Below, one piece after another: positions 34,129 through 43,800 of a stretch of 64,000 bases of DNA. Under the pieces are notes generated by a model. The model had not been told where the DNA came from, searched no databases, and saw only the letters and a list, made by a program, of their open reading frames with translations. The first letter of the stretch is position 1, and the number at the start of each line of letters is the position of its first letter. The translations under genes and the position numbers were made by a program. Source of the DNA: RYN-111 sp963760125 (GTDB lineage Bacteria > Actinomycetota > Actinomycetes > Mycobacteriales > SCTD01); NCBI GenBank assembly GCA_963760125.1, contig CAVXBV010000007.1:434001-498000 (forward strand). Reading direction: 5' to 3'.

Positions 34129-35606
34129 GTCAGGGTCCTCAGCTGCAGCCATACGACAAGGCGCACGTCGGCGTCCTCCAGGTCCAGGTCGAAGAGCTCC
34201 CGGACGCGGCGCATCCGGTAGCGGAAGGTGTTGGGGTGGACCTGCACGGCCTCGGCTGCGGCGGGCATGTCGGCGTTGGCCGAGAGGTAGGCGAGCACGC
34301 TCTCGACGTACGGCGTGCCGTGCTCAGAGTCGTGCCGCAGCAGCAGGTCCACGGCAGGCAGTCGCAGGTGCGGAGAAGCCGAGAGGTGGCCTTGCAGGTC
34401 GAGCAGCGCCACCTGTGGGAGGACGTCCTCCACGGTGGCCACCCGCCCCGGCTCCACCAGGCGGAGCACGGCGTCGGCGTCGGAGCGGGACCGGCCCAGA
34501 GACGGCAAAGACGCTGCGGTGCAACCGATCCCGGCGCGCAGCTCCACCCGCAGGGCGGCCTGGGCTCGCTCGACGACGGACTCGGCGAGCTGCACCACAC
34601 GCGCGCGGCTCAGGTCGGCGCCGGGCAGCAGGGCGTACACCGTCCCGAGCTGCAGCAGGACGCTGCTCCGGGCGCTGACGGCGGCGCACTGGAGCTGCAC
34701 CAGGTCGGCCACGGCGTCTGCGTCGAGCTCGTCCAGGGCGGAGTCGTCGGGCAGGGCAAAGGCCACCAACGTGACCGGACGGACCGGGTCGATGCCGAGC
34801 CGGGCGCCGGCGAGGTCGGGGGAGGACCGGCCGTCGAGCAGCGAGCGCAGCAGCTCGCCGCGCGCCCGCCGGTCGGTCCCGGTGCTGACCCGGGCCCGCA
34901 GGAGGTGGAGGGTGGCCAGGCGGGAGGCGTCGAGCAGGGCGCGCTCCGCCCCGTCGGGCAGCGGCTGGTGCTCGACAACCCACAGGGACCCCAGCATCTC
35001 CGCTCCGGACCGGACGGCGATAGCCAGGCGCGGCAGGATGTCGCCCTCGGTCGGGATGCGCACGACCCCGTGGGAGCGCTGGACCTCACGGTAGATCCGG
35101 TCGTTCCGGTCGAACTCCGGGACCTTGCGCCCGAGGATCCCCTGACGACGGGCCTCATCGATCGGCTGGTCCGGCAGGGACGAGTACGCCAACACCCGGC
35201 GCTGGGGGTCCTCGATCGTGACCGCCCCACCCACCGCTGCGGCCAGGGAGTTCGCCAGGGCGAACAGGTCTCCGCTGCCCTCCTGCGGCCCGAGGGCGCT
35301 GGTGAGCAGCTGCAGCAGGTGGTTCCAGGGCAGGTCGTCGTCGGCGGCGATGACCGGCACGGGCGCGCGGAGGTAACGGCTCTCGTCCGTCGCGCCGAGC
35401 TTGACGACCACGCCGGGCACGGGCGGCGCGAGCTCCAGCGCCGTCGAGGCATCGACGCACAGCGCCAGCGCCGTCGGCGAGGTGGGCAACGGGTCGCCGG
35501 GGCCGACCAGCACCACCTCGTCGACCACCGTGTCGAGCCGCTCGAGGTCCCCGACCGCCCGCACGGCAGGGCTCAGCACGTCGAGCAGCGCGCGCAGGGT
35601 GGGCAT
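34125..35606 (-). CDS. PucR family transcriptional regulator
   Basis: A 493-residue regulator. An N-terminal PucR-type purine-catabolism-like domain (residues 1-120) is followed by a GAF-like or GGDEF-like central region and a C-terminal PucR helix-turn-helix around residue 440-490 (ESVLAYLSANADMPAAAEAV, then VHPNTFRYRMRRVRELF). PucR proteins often activate catabolic operons in response to an amino acid or purine derivative. It overlaps the M20 gene and is divergent from the GNAT-racemase pair across 117 bp, so it may control both sides. ATG 35606 is the start. Confidence 0.88.
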   Translation of the reverse strand: MPTLRALLDVLSPAVRAVGDLERLDTVVDEVVLVGPGDPLPTSPTALALCVDASTALELAPPVPGVVVKLGATDESRYLRAPVPVIAADDDLPWNHLLQLLTSALGPQEGSGDLFALANSLAAAVGGAVTIEDPQRRVLAYSSLPDQPIDEARRQGILGRKVPEFDRNDRIYREVQRSHGVVRIPTEGDILPRLAIAVRSGAEMLGSLWVVEHQPLPDGAERALLDASRLATLHLLRARVSTGTDRRARGELLRSLLDGRSSPDLAGARLGIDPVRPVTLVAFALPDDSALDELDADAVADLVQLQCAAVSARSSVLLQLGTVYALLPGADLSRARVVQLAESVVERAQAALRVELRAGIGCTAASLPSLGRSRSDADAVLRLVEPGRVATVEDVLPQVALLDLQGHLSASPHLRLPAVDLLLRHDSEHGTPYVESVLAYLSANADMPAAAEAVQVHPNTFRYRMRRVRELFDLDLEDADVRLVVWLQLRTLT

Positions 35607-35723
35607 GCAGGGCAGTCTGCCTGAGCCGGGAACACGTGGCCTCGTCCAGCAGCACCACGAAAGCGTCCGGGCTTCTTCAGTCAGCACGATGATCCCCACG
35701 GACCGTCTCGCCAGAGTGAGGGC
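35607..35723. promoter_or_regulatory. divergent control region between pucR and the GNAT-racemase pair
   Basis: A 117-bp gap. The palindrome GGCAGTCTGCC (35611-35621) lies close to the pucR start, and CACGTG lies inside GGAACACGTGGCC at about 35630-35642. No PucR consensus is recognisable to me. Both promoters should lie here. Confidence 0.35.
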
Positions 35724-36572
35724 ATGACCTTGGCCACCAGTGCGCTGGACTCCGCTGCGGGCACCGCCGACCGTTCCGCCCGCCACGCCGGGGTGATCGT
35801 GCTCGAGCTGCGCACGCCCGCCGAGACCGAGCGCGCCGACGGGCTGCTCCGTGACATCTGGCGCGCCGGGGAGGCGCCGGTCCCGGCCAACCTGCTGCGC
35901 ACCGTCCAACACACCGGCGGCTACGTCTTCGGGGCCTACGACGCCGCGGGGGTCATGGTCGCGGCGAGCATGGGCCTGCTGGCGACCCACGCCGGACGTC
36001 CCACGCTGCACAGCCACATCACCGGGGTCCTCCCCGGCGGTCAGCGCCGCGGCCTCGGGTACGCCGTGAAGCAGCACCAACGGTGGTGGGCCCTCGCGCA
36101 CGGGCTGCACGAGATCACCTGGACCTGTGACCCCTTGGTGCGCCGGAACGTCGGCTTCAACCTGCATGCGCTCGGGGCGGACGTCGCGGCGTACCTGCCG
36201 GACCACTACGGCACCATGCGCGACGGTGTCAACGCCGGTGACGAGTCCGACCGGCTGGAGTTCGTCTGGCAGTTGGAGAGCCCGCGGGCCCTGCTCGCCG
36301 GTGAACGACGCTTGCCGAGCGTCGAGGGGCGCGGCATCCCGGTGGCGCTGAGCGCGGCCGACACCGGCGCCGCCGTGGCGTCGGCCGTCAGCGCCGGCAG
36401 TCGGCTCGTCCAGCTCCCGCACGACATCGAGGCGCTGCGGCGCACCGACCCTCGAGCGGCCGCCGGCTGGCGCCGCGCCGTACGCGATGCCCTCGTCCCT
36501 GCTCTCGCCGAGGGGGCCGCCGTCCGCGGCCTCACCGACGACGGCGCCCTGCTGCTGGAGGTCTCCCCGTGA
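35724..36572 (+). CDS. GNAT-like acyltransferase, putative amino acid N-succinyltransferase
   Basis: A 282-residue protein of the COG3375-type GNAT group. LHSHITGVLPGGQRRGLGYA near residue 95 carries the acyl-CoA loop, and HEITWTCDPLVRRNVGFNLH near residue 135 is the group hallmark. These genes occur beside MenC-like N-succinylamino acid racemases, where the GNAT N-succinylates D-amino acids. The next gene is such a racemase and overlaps by 4 nt (GTGA). The succinyl specificity is inferred from that context. Confidence 0.82.
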   Translation: MTLATSALDSAAGTADRSARHAGVIVLELRTPAETERADGLLRDIWRAGEAPVPANLLRTVQHTGGYVFGAYDAAGVMVAASMGLLATHAGRPTLHSHITGVLPGGQRRGLGYAVKQHQRWWALAHGLHEITWTCDPLVRRNVGFNLHALGADVAAYLPDHYGTMRDGVNAGDESDRLEFVWQLESPRALLAGERRLPSVEGRGIPVALSAADTGAAVASAVSAGSRLVQLPHDIEALRRTDPRAAAGWRRAVRDALVPALAEGAAVRGLTDDGALLLEVSP

Positions 36573-37669
36573 AGCTCAGCTCCGTCGAGGTACTGCGCCT
36601 GTCGCTGCCCCTCGTCTCACCGTTCCGCACGTCCTTCGGCACAGCCACCTCACGAGAGCTGCTGCTGCTCCACGTGACGACCCCGGACGCCGAGGGCTGG
36701 GCGGAGTGCGTCGCCATGGACGGCCCGCTCTACAGCAGTGAGTACGTCGATGGCGCCGCCCACGTCCTGCGGCACCACCTGGTCCCTCGCCTGGCCGCCA
36801 CGGAGAACCTGACCGCCGCCCGCGTGGCGAGTGTCCTGCACCCGGTCAAGGGGCACCGGATGGCCAAGGCCGCCCTGGAGACCGCCGTGCTGGACGCGGA
36901 ACTGCGCGCAGCGGGGACGTCGTTCGCCACGCACCTCGGGGGGGTGCGCGACCGCGTGCCCGCCGGGGTGAGCGTGGGGATCATGGACTCCGTGCCGGCG
37001 CTTCTCGACGCGGTCGACGGCTACCTGTCCGAGGGCTACGTCCGCATCAAGCTCAAGATCGAGCCCGGCTGGGACTACGAGCCCCTCAAGGCCGTCCGCG
37101 AGCGGTTCGGCGACATCCTGCTGCAGACCGACGCCAACACCGCCTACACCCTCGCCGACTGGAAGCTGCTCGAGCGGCTCGACGCCTTCGACCTGCTGTT
37201 CCACGAGCAGCCGCTGGACGAGGAGGACCTGCACGGGCACGCCGAGCTCGCCAAGCTCGTGCGCACGCCGATCTGCCTGGACGAGTCGATCGTCTCCGCG
37301 CGGTCAGCGGCGGACGCGATCCGCATGGGGGCCTGCACCGTCGTGAACGTCAAGCCCGGCCGGGTCGGCGGCTACCTCGAGTCACGTCGGATCCACGACG
37401 TGTGCGCGGCCAACGGCGTACCGGTCTGGTGCGGCGGGATGCTCGAGACCGGCATCGGACGCGCGGCCAACGCGGCGCTCGCCTCGCTGCCCGGGTTCAC
37501 CCTGCCCGGAGACGTCTCGGCCTCCTCGCGCTACTACGCCCAGGACGTGACCGAGCCGTTCGTGCTGGAGGATGGGCACCTGACCGTTCCGACCGGCCCG
37601 GGCATCGGCGTCGCGCCGCTCCCCGACGTGCTCGCTGAGCTGGTCACCGGCCGCGAGCAGCTCCTCTAG
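36569..37669 (+). CDS. N-succinylamino acid racemase / o-succinylbenzoate synthase family enzyme
   Basis: A 366-residue enolase-superfamily enzyme. The catalytic lysines are K161 and K163 (VRIKLKIEPG) and K262 (VKPGRVGG); the metal ligands are D188 (LLQTDANTAY), E213 (FHEQPLD) and D238 (CLDESI). These numbers correspond almost one-to-one with the Amycolatopsis N-acylamino acid racemase. The family splits between menaquinone OSB synthase (MenC) and N-succinylamino acid racemase; no other menaquinone gene is near, and the GNAT partner favours racemase. The GTG start overlaps the GNAT stop. Confidence 0.86.
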   Translation: MKLSSVEVLRLSLPLVSPFRTSFGTATSRELLLLHVTTPDAEGWAECVAMDGPLYSSEYVDGAAHVLRHHLVPRLAATENLTAARVASVLHPVKGHRMAKAALETAVLDAELRAAGTSFATHLGGVRDRVPAGVSVGIMDSVPALLDAVDGYLSEGYVRIKLKIEPGWDYEPLKAVRERFGDILLQTDANTAYTLADWKLLERLDAFDLLFHEQPLDEEDLHGHAELAKLVRTPICLDESIVSARSAADAIRMGACTVVNVKPGRVGGYLESRRIHDVCAANGVPVWCGGMLETGIGRAANAALASLPGFTLPGDVSASSRYYAQDVTEPFVLEDGHLTVPTGPGIGVAPLPDVLAELVTGREQLL

Positions 37670-37680
37670 CTCGCGGCCGG
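37647..37680. terminator. bidirectional terminator over the racemase stop codon
   Basis: CCGGCCGCGAGC (37647-37658) pairs perfectly with GCTCGCGGCCGG (37669-37680) across a ten-base loop. The stop codon TAG (37667-37669) is within it. The convergent hydrolase ends at 37691, so this hairpin may end both. Confidence 0.6.
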
Positions 37681-37690
37681 ACTCCGGCGC

Positions 37691-39058
37691 TCAGACGGGG
37701 ACGCGGGCGGTGGCGCGAGCGCCGAGGTGGACCCAGCCGGCCGGGCCGTCGGCGCCGAGGAACGTCGCGGTCATGTGCACGCCCGCGCCCTCCATCGGCT
37801 CCGCGGTGATGAGAACGTCGTCGGCGTACGGCACGAAGCGCAAGGGCTTCGGGGGTGCGGCGAGCGCGGCGGTCGGACCGAGCGGCACCATCGTCAGGTC
37901 GAGGCCACCCTCGGACTCGCGGACCTCGATGCGCACCGCCTGGCGGGCGTAGTCGCCGACGTAGCGCGTCACGTCGGCGAGGGGCGGCGGGACCTCGGCC
38001 GGGACGGGTGACGTGGTCAGCGTGACGCCGGCGGTGGTCGCGAAGAACTCGGTGAAGAGCTTCTCGTACACCGCTCGCGCCCCCGGCCCGTTGGTGAGCA
38101 GCGCCATCGCGGTCCCGGACTCCGGGTGCAGGCGGTAGAACGCGTACTGCCCGAAGGTGGCGCCGTCATGGCCGATGACGCCGGGCTGCGGGAGGATCCA
38201 GCCCAGGCCCCAGTGGGTGCCGAGGGTCAGCGGGTCGTCGAGGGCCACCTGCGGGGTCTGCATCTGCGCGACCGCGTCCTCAGACAGCACCGGGTCGCCG
38301 CCCGCGACGTGCATCCGGCCGAAGGCCAGCAGGTCCGCGGCGCTGGAGCAGATCGTGCCGGCGGGGCCGACCGACCGCGGGGGCGCCCAGACAGGCGCGA
38401 CCTGCAGGACCGGGACGCCGTCCGGGCCGGGCAGCGAGAGGTGTCCGACGGCGTGCGGGTGCAGGATGACCTGCTCCGCGAGCGTTCCGAGGGTGACCTT
38501 GAGCGGACCGGCGAGCACGTCCTGGACCGCCTGGTCCCAGGTGTCGCCGGTCACCGCCTCGATGACCATCCCGAGCACGGAGTAGCCGCTGTTGCAGTAG
38601 GAGAACCGGTCGCCCAGCGGGTGGATCTGGGCGGCTTTGGCCAGCCCCTCGACGTACCGGCGCAAGGCTTCGTCGCTGCGGCCGGTGTCGGTGAAGTCGT
38701 CGCCCTCGAAGCCGCTGGTGTGGGTGAGCAGGTGTCGCACGGTCACCGCGCCGGCCACGTCACCGTCGCTGAGGGCGAACCACGGCAGGTACGTCTGCAC
38801 CGTCGCCTCGAGATCGATCTTCCCGGCGTCCACCAGCGACATCACGATGGTGGCGGTGTAGACCTTGCTGATCGACCCGATCTGGAACAGGGTCTGGGGC
38901 GTGACCGGCGCGTCGGTCCGCAGGGACGTCACGCCGTAGGCGGCCTCGATCACGTCCGTGCCGTCGGTCAGGGCCACCGCGGCTCCCGGAACGCCGGCCT
39001 CGGCGCACAGTTCCGCCAGGCGGGTCGAGAGGGAGTGCTGCAGGGCGGTCACGTCCAC
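37691..39058 (-). CDS. class C beta-lactamase-fold serine hydrolase (paralogue 2)
   Basis: A 455-residue serine hydrolase. S62 in IGSISKV gives SxxK with K65, RFSYCNSGYSVLG the YxN region and VIGHDGATFGQ the HxG-type motif. No signal peptide. The third strand region LTHTSGFEG and overall outline match the other two paralogues. GTG 39058 has AAGGA six bases upstream; a longer in-frame start reaches to 39166 but encodes an implausible Arg/Pro-rich leader. Convergent with the racemase gene. Confidence 0.88.
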   Translation of the reverse strand: MDVTALQHSLSTRLAELCAEAGVPGAAVALTDGTDVIEAAYGVTSLRTDAPVTPQTLFQIGSISKVYTATIVMSLVDAGKIDLEATVQTYLPWFALSDGDVAGAVTVRHLLTHTSGFEGDDFTDTGRSDEALRRYVEGLAKAAQIHPLGDRFSYCNSGYSVLGMVIEAVTGDTWDQAVQDVLAGPLKVTLGTLAEQVILHPHAVGHLSLPGPDGVPVLQVAPVWAPPRSVGPAGTICSSAADLLAFGRMHVAGGDPVLSEDAVAQMQTPQVALDDPLTLGTHWGLGWILPQPGVIGHDGATFGQYAFYRLHPESGTAMALLTNGPGARAVYEKLFTEFFATTAGVTLTTSPVPAEVPPPLADVTRYVGDYARQAVRIEVRESEGGLDLTMVPLGPTAALAAPPKPLRFVPYADDVLITAEPMEGAGVHMTATFLGADGPAGWVHLGARATARVPV

Positions 39059-39170
39059 GGGAGGTCCTTCGCTGCGGGGGCTGGTGACCTCAGCATCCGG
39101 TCTGCGCAGGGGTCCTCGCGTCGTCGCTCCGGCACAACTGGGGGCACCCTCGTCGTGGCGCTGCACAGCG

Positions 39171-40178
39171 TCAGAGGGTGGGCTGCTCCAGATCGGCGAG
39201 CAGGGCCCGACCGAGGTACGGCACCAGGACCAGCAGGGCCAACGGGAACAGGAACACGCCTGGGTACGCCACGCCGATCGGCGTACGGACGATCTGCGCG
39301 ACCGGGTTGGCCGCGGGTGCCTCCGTCACGGTCTGCGGTGCCTCGACGGGCGCCTCGACCGCTGGCGGAACCACGGTGGAGGTGTCCGGTCCGCTGGCGA
39401 AGCCCGTCCCGGTGGCTGGGCTGATCGCGGGGAAGCCGCCGTCCTGCGGTGGGGCGGCGACGGGCGGGGCCTGAACAGGTGCGGTGGTCGGGACCTCGGC
39501 CGACCCCGTGTCGAGGGTGAGGGTGACGGTCGCGGGCGCCGTCTTGCCAGCGTCGCTGCGGTTCTTGGCGCTGAACACCACCCGCCAGGCGTCGCTGGGT
39601 GTCACGGTGTCGCCGTCGGGCAGCAGGGCGATGCCCGTGCTGGTGGGCAGGTCAGGCAGCAGGGCGGTGAGGTCCGCGGTGAGGTGCGGGCTGGGGGCGT
39701 CGACGTACGTCACGACCGCGTGGACGTCGCAGGTGACCTTGGGGGGCTCGTCGACGGAGCCCTCGACGGCCTTGATGGCGTCGCTGACCAGGCAGGCTTG
39801 CAGGTGCGCCGTCGCCGGGGAGGTGCTGCCGCTGCTCTGGCTCACGTCCAGGGGAACGTTGAGCGTCGCGGCGGTGAGCGTCCCCGTGAGACCGCTCAGG
39901 GACAGCGCCAGAAAGCTCCGCGCGGTCTCGGCACCACCGGTGTAGCCGACGTGGAGGGTGCCTGCGGGGTAGGGGTTGGTCGGAACAGGCGCGGGGATCG
40001 CGCCGGGGGTGAGGCAGCCGGATGCTTGGGCGCAGGTGGGGTTGGGCTGGTACCACGCCTCGGCGGACGGGGTGAGCGTCTCGGTCTGGGTCTCGGCTCG
40101 CGCGATGGGGAGGAAGCCCAGGCCGGTGGTGCCCAGCACCAGTGCCGCGGTGACGGCCCGCAGCGCCCGGCGGCTCAT
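39171..40178 (-). CDS. secreted surface protein, DNRLRE-like domain, C-terminal membrane anchor
   Basis: A 335-residue exported protein. The signal peptide is MSRRALRAVTAALVLGTTGL to about residue 28. The mature part begins TETLTPSAEAWYQ and contains ETARSFLALSLSGLTGTLTA, similar to the beta-sandwich of DNRLRE-type surface domains (CBM96-like). A Pro/Val-rich stalk follows, and a single hydrophobic helix GVFLFPLALLVLVPYLG near the end anchors it to the membrane. It is the last gene of the transporter operon, overlapping the small membrane gene by 4 nt. Confidence 0.65.
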   Translation of the reverse strand: MSRRALRAVTAALVLGTTGLGFLPIARAETQTETLTPSAEAWYQPNPTCAQASGCLTPGAIPAPVPTNPYPAGTLHVGYTGGAETARSFLALSLSGLTGTLTAATLNVPLDVSQSSGSTSPATAHLQACLVSDAIKAVEGSVDEPPKVTCDVHAVVTYVDAPSPHLTADLTALLPDLPTSTGIALLPDGDTVTPSDAWRVVFSAKNRSDAGKTAPATVTLTLDTGSAEVPTTAPVQAPPVAAPPQDGGFPAISPATGTGFASGPDTSTVVPPAVEAPVEAPQTVTEAPAANPVAQIVRTPIGVAYPGVFLFPLALLVLVPYLGRALLADLEQPTL

Positions 40179-40495
40179 GCGGTCCGCCCGGGCAGCTCGG
40201 CGCGGTCGAGGGCAGCCAGCAGGGCCGTCGCCTCGTCGAGGACCGCGTCGGTGCGGGCGCGCTCGAGAGCGCCGAGGCGGCGTCCGACCTGCGCGTTGAT
40301 GAGGCCGGCCCCCAGCACGACCAGGGCCAGACCGCCGATGGCGCCGCTCAGGATGGCGGGCACCTGGAAGGCCACCACTAGGGTCTGGCGGGAGATGTTC
40401 CAGGCCAGGCCGATGGCGAGGAACCCGCCGAGGACGAGGGCCAGGAAGACGGCGATGCTGGGGGCGGCGGGGTCCTGCCGCAGCGCGCGGATCAC
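40175..40495 (-). CDS. small membrane protein of the transporter operon
   Basis: A 106-residue protein with two transmembrane helices (IAVFLALVLGGFLAIGLAW, and VPAILSGAIGGLALVVLGAG) and a charged C-terminal coiled helix ending ARTDAVLDEATALLAALD. No enzyme motif. It resembles its upstream neighbour (same two-helix plus coil plan), suggesting that the pair interact. GTG 40495 overlaps the upstream stop by 4 nt, and its own stop overlaps the surface protein start by 4 nt. Confidence 0.75.
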   Translation of the reverse strand: MIRALRQDPAAPSIAVFLALVLGGFLAIGLAWNISRQTLVVAFQVPAILSGAIGGLALVVLGAGLINAQVGRRLGALERARTDAVLDEATALLAALDRAELPGRTA

Positions 40496-40896
40496 TGCTC
40501 GTTCCCTTCGACCCGGCGGCGGATGCTGGTCAGGACCGCGGCCAGCTCGTCCGCTTGCGCTTGCCGGCGTGCCGACTCCTGCACCTTGGCGCTGAGGTTC
40601 ACGATGGTCACACCGACCACGAGCAGCCCAAGGCCGGTGAAGCCGGCGGAGATCAGGTAGGGCACCTGCCGGCCGACCTCGAGGAGGCTGGCGCTCTTGG
40701 CCCAGCCCACGGCCACGACGATCGCGCCGACGGCGATGAGAGCCACGCCGATCCAGGTCGCGAGCCCAGGTGTGGCAGCGAGGGCACGGGCGCGTGCGGT
40801 GAGGCGGTCGAGCCGGGTGGGGTCGTGCTCGGAGCCGTCGACGATCACCTCGCTGTCGGGCTGCGCGGCAAACGCGCTGAACGTGGCGTCGGTCAT
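40492..40896 (-). CDS. small membrane protein of the transporter operon
   Basis: A 134-residue protein. After a charged N-terminus with PTRLDRLTARARALAA come two hydrophobic helices (WIGVALIAVGAIVVAVGWA and VPYLISAGFTGLGLLVVGVT) and then a coiled helix (VQESARRQAQADELAAVLTS). No family is recognised. The arrangement with the next gene suggests a heteromeric membrane module. ATG 40896 overlaps the transporter stop by 4 nt (ATGA). Confidence 0.78.
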   Translation of the reverse strand: MTDATFSAFAAQPDSEVIVDGSEHDPTRLDRLTARARALAATPGLATWIGVALIAVGAIVVAVGWAKSASLLEVGRQVPYLISAGFTGLGLLVVGVTIVNLSAKVQESARRQAQADELAAVLTSIRRRVEGNEQ

Positions 40897-43800
40897 CGGA
40901 AGCTCCGCTCGGGGGTGCTGGTGTGCAGGCTGGCATGGATGCGGGTGGCGAGCCCGGGGCCGATGCCACGCACCATGGTGAGGTCTTCGGGAGCGGCGGC
41001 GCGAACTCCTGCCACGGAGCCGAAGTGCGCGAGCAGGGCCGCCTCGCGTGACGCTCCCAGCCCGGGCACGTCGAGGCGCTCGTCGATCGGTGGGGGTGTC
41101 GTCGCGCGACGATCGCCTGCGGGGCGTCGTTCGCCCCCGCGGAGCGCTCGATCGCGGTGATGCTGCCGCCGAGGTAGGCCTCGACCACGGCCGGGTCGTT
41201 GCGGACGTGGGCTGGCGTCCCCGCCGCGATGACCTCACCGTCGGCCATGCAGATGATCCGGTCGCTCAGACCCATGATCAGCGGGATGTCGTGCTCGATG
41301 ATGATGAGCGTCAGGCCGAGCTCGGCCTTGAGGCGGACCAGCAGCGCGCCGAGGGCCTCGGTCTCCTTCTGCGCGACGCCGCTGGAGGGCTCGTCGAGCA
41401 GCAGCAGAGCGGGCTCCAGGGCAACGAGGCAGGCGATCTCGGTGATGCGCCGCGTGCCGGTGGACAGCTCCTGGATCTGACTGCTGCGGTAGCGCTCGAG
41501 GCCCATCCACGCGACGAGCTCCTCGGCGCGCGCGAGCTTCTTCTTCTCGGCGCCGCGCAAGCCGAGCAGGCTCGGGAGCAGCTTGGTCGGGTGGACCCGC
41601 TCCAGGGACAGCTGCACGCACTCCAGGACCGTCAGGGTCGGGAAGAGGGCGGCGTCCTGGAAGGAGCGGATGAGTCCGAGGCGGCCGCGGGCCTCCGGGC
41701 CGAAGCTGGTGATGTCCTGCCCCTGGTAGCGGACCTGGCCCTGGTCGACCTTGGTGAACCCGGCGAGCAGCTCGAAGGTCGTGGTCTTGCCGGCGCCGTT
41801 CGGGCCGATGAGACCCAGGGTCTCGCCCTGCTGGACCTGGAAGCTCACGCCGCGGACGGCGCGGACCCCTCCGAAGGACTTGCGCAGGCCGGTGGCTTCC
41901 AGCAGCGGTCCGGGGCGGCTGTGCTGCCGGTGGCGGGGGACGGCCAGGGCGGGTCGCTCGCCGCCCCCGGTCCCGCTGGCGTTGAACCCGCGTTCGTCGT
42001 TGTACGCCGCGTCGATGTCCACGCCGGCGCGCCTGGCCAGGCCGTTGGCCAACCGGTCCCGCACAGGGGCGACGAGCGAGCCGAGCCCACCGGGCAGGTA
42101 CATGATGATGAGCAGCTGGCCGAGGGCCGTGGCAGCGAGGCCCGCGCTGTCCAAGGGGAGGAAGGTCGCGCCCTGGACCAGGGCAGCTCCGAGGAACGGG
42201 CCGAACAGCAGGCCGATCCCGCCGATGACGGCGATGACGACGACGTCGATGCTCGCGCGGGTCGGGAAGCTCGTGGCGCCGATGAGCGACAGCGAGTGGC
42301 CGTACATCGCCCCACCCAGGCCCGCGATGAACCCAGCCAGGGCGAAGCCCTGAAGCTTGACCATCGACGCAGGGACGGTGAAGGCGCGGGCAGCGTCCTC
42401 GTTGTCCCGGACGGCGACCAGGCGTCGCCCGAGGCCACCGGAGCGGACGTTGCGGGCGATCAGCAGCGCCACCATGAGGACGAACAGTCCGACGTAGTAG
42501 TACTCCCGGCCGGTTTCGAGCGCGTGGCCGTTGAGGATCGGCCGGCCGGGGTCCTTGCCGCTGCCGAGCAGCCAGTCCTGCTGCAGCAGGTACGACGGGA
42601 CCACGAGCGCGAACGACAGCGTGGTCACCGTCAGCAGCAAGCCCTTGATGCGCAGGGCCGGTATCCCGATGAGCACGCTGACCAGGGCGGCGCCGAGTCC
42701 GGCGTACAGAAAGGACTGGAAGTAGTTGCCGCTGTACCGCGACACCTGGTAGCTGCAGTAGGCGCCCACGGCACCGAGAGCGAACTGGCCGAGGGACAGC
42801 TGGCCGCCGAGGCCGGTGATGATCCCGACGGACAGGCCGATGATGATGAAGCCGAAGGTGCCGGTGAGCTTCACCGAGTTGGCGTTGGTGATGTGCTGGG
42901 GCAGCCAGATGAAGAACAGCAGGAAGGCCAGGCCGACGGTGGGCGCCATGAGCCGGACGGACCTGACCTTGCGGATCGCGAGGGGGAGTGGGCGGGCGGC
43001 CTGGACGGCGGCCCAGGAGCCCTTCTCCTCGGCGCGCCCCACGCGCTGCTTCTGCAGCACGAGGGCGCCCAGGATGATGAAGAACAGGGCCAGTTGAACC
43101 AGGCCGGCCTGGGCGTAGTTCCACAGCAGCAGCTGCTCGACGACGCCGATCCCCACCCCGGCGGCCATCGCGAGGGGCAGGGACTGCATGCGCGCCAGGA
43201 CGGCGCCAGTGAGGGCGACCAGGAGCAGGGACGGGCCGAAGCTGTCGCCGGTGGTGAAGCCCTGGGTCGGCTGGGTGAGGATCGCGGAGAACGCGGCGAG
43301 CGCCCCGGCCAAGCCCCACGCCAGCGAGCTCATCCGGCTGCTGAAGATGCCGGACATGCGCGCGGCCTCGGGGTTGGCCGCCGAAACGCGGATGCCCAGG
43401 CCGTAGCGGCTGTACTTCAGGAACAGCCCGATCGCGATGACGACAATCGGGGACAGGAACAGCATGCCGGTGTAGGCGGAGGTGACCAGCAGCGCGCCGA
43501 CGCGGAACTCCGGCAGGAAGCTCGGCTTCGGGTAGACCGAACCCGCGCCGGCCTGGCTGTTGATGGCGAAGGCGAACAGCACGAGGAACTGCCCGACCCC
43601 CAGGGTCGCGACGACGCTCATGATCGCGGGGGCCTTGCGCAGTCGGCGGACGACCGCCGCCTCGGCGAGGGCACCGACCCCGGCGGCGAGCAGCAGCGCG
43701 GGGAGAAAGGCGACCCAGTAGGGGATGTGCCAGCGGACCACCATGATGCCGAAGAACGCGGCGCCGAACGCTCCGACCTGGCCGTGGGCGAAGTTGATGA

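Noticed and set aside
36569..37669. Dedicated menaquinone MenC
   Set aside because: The family includes MenC, but no other menaquinone genes are nearby and the overlapping GNAT partner fits an N-succinylamino acid racemase.
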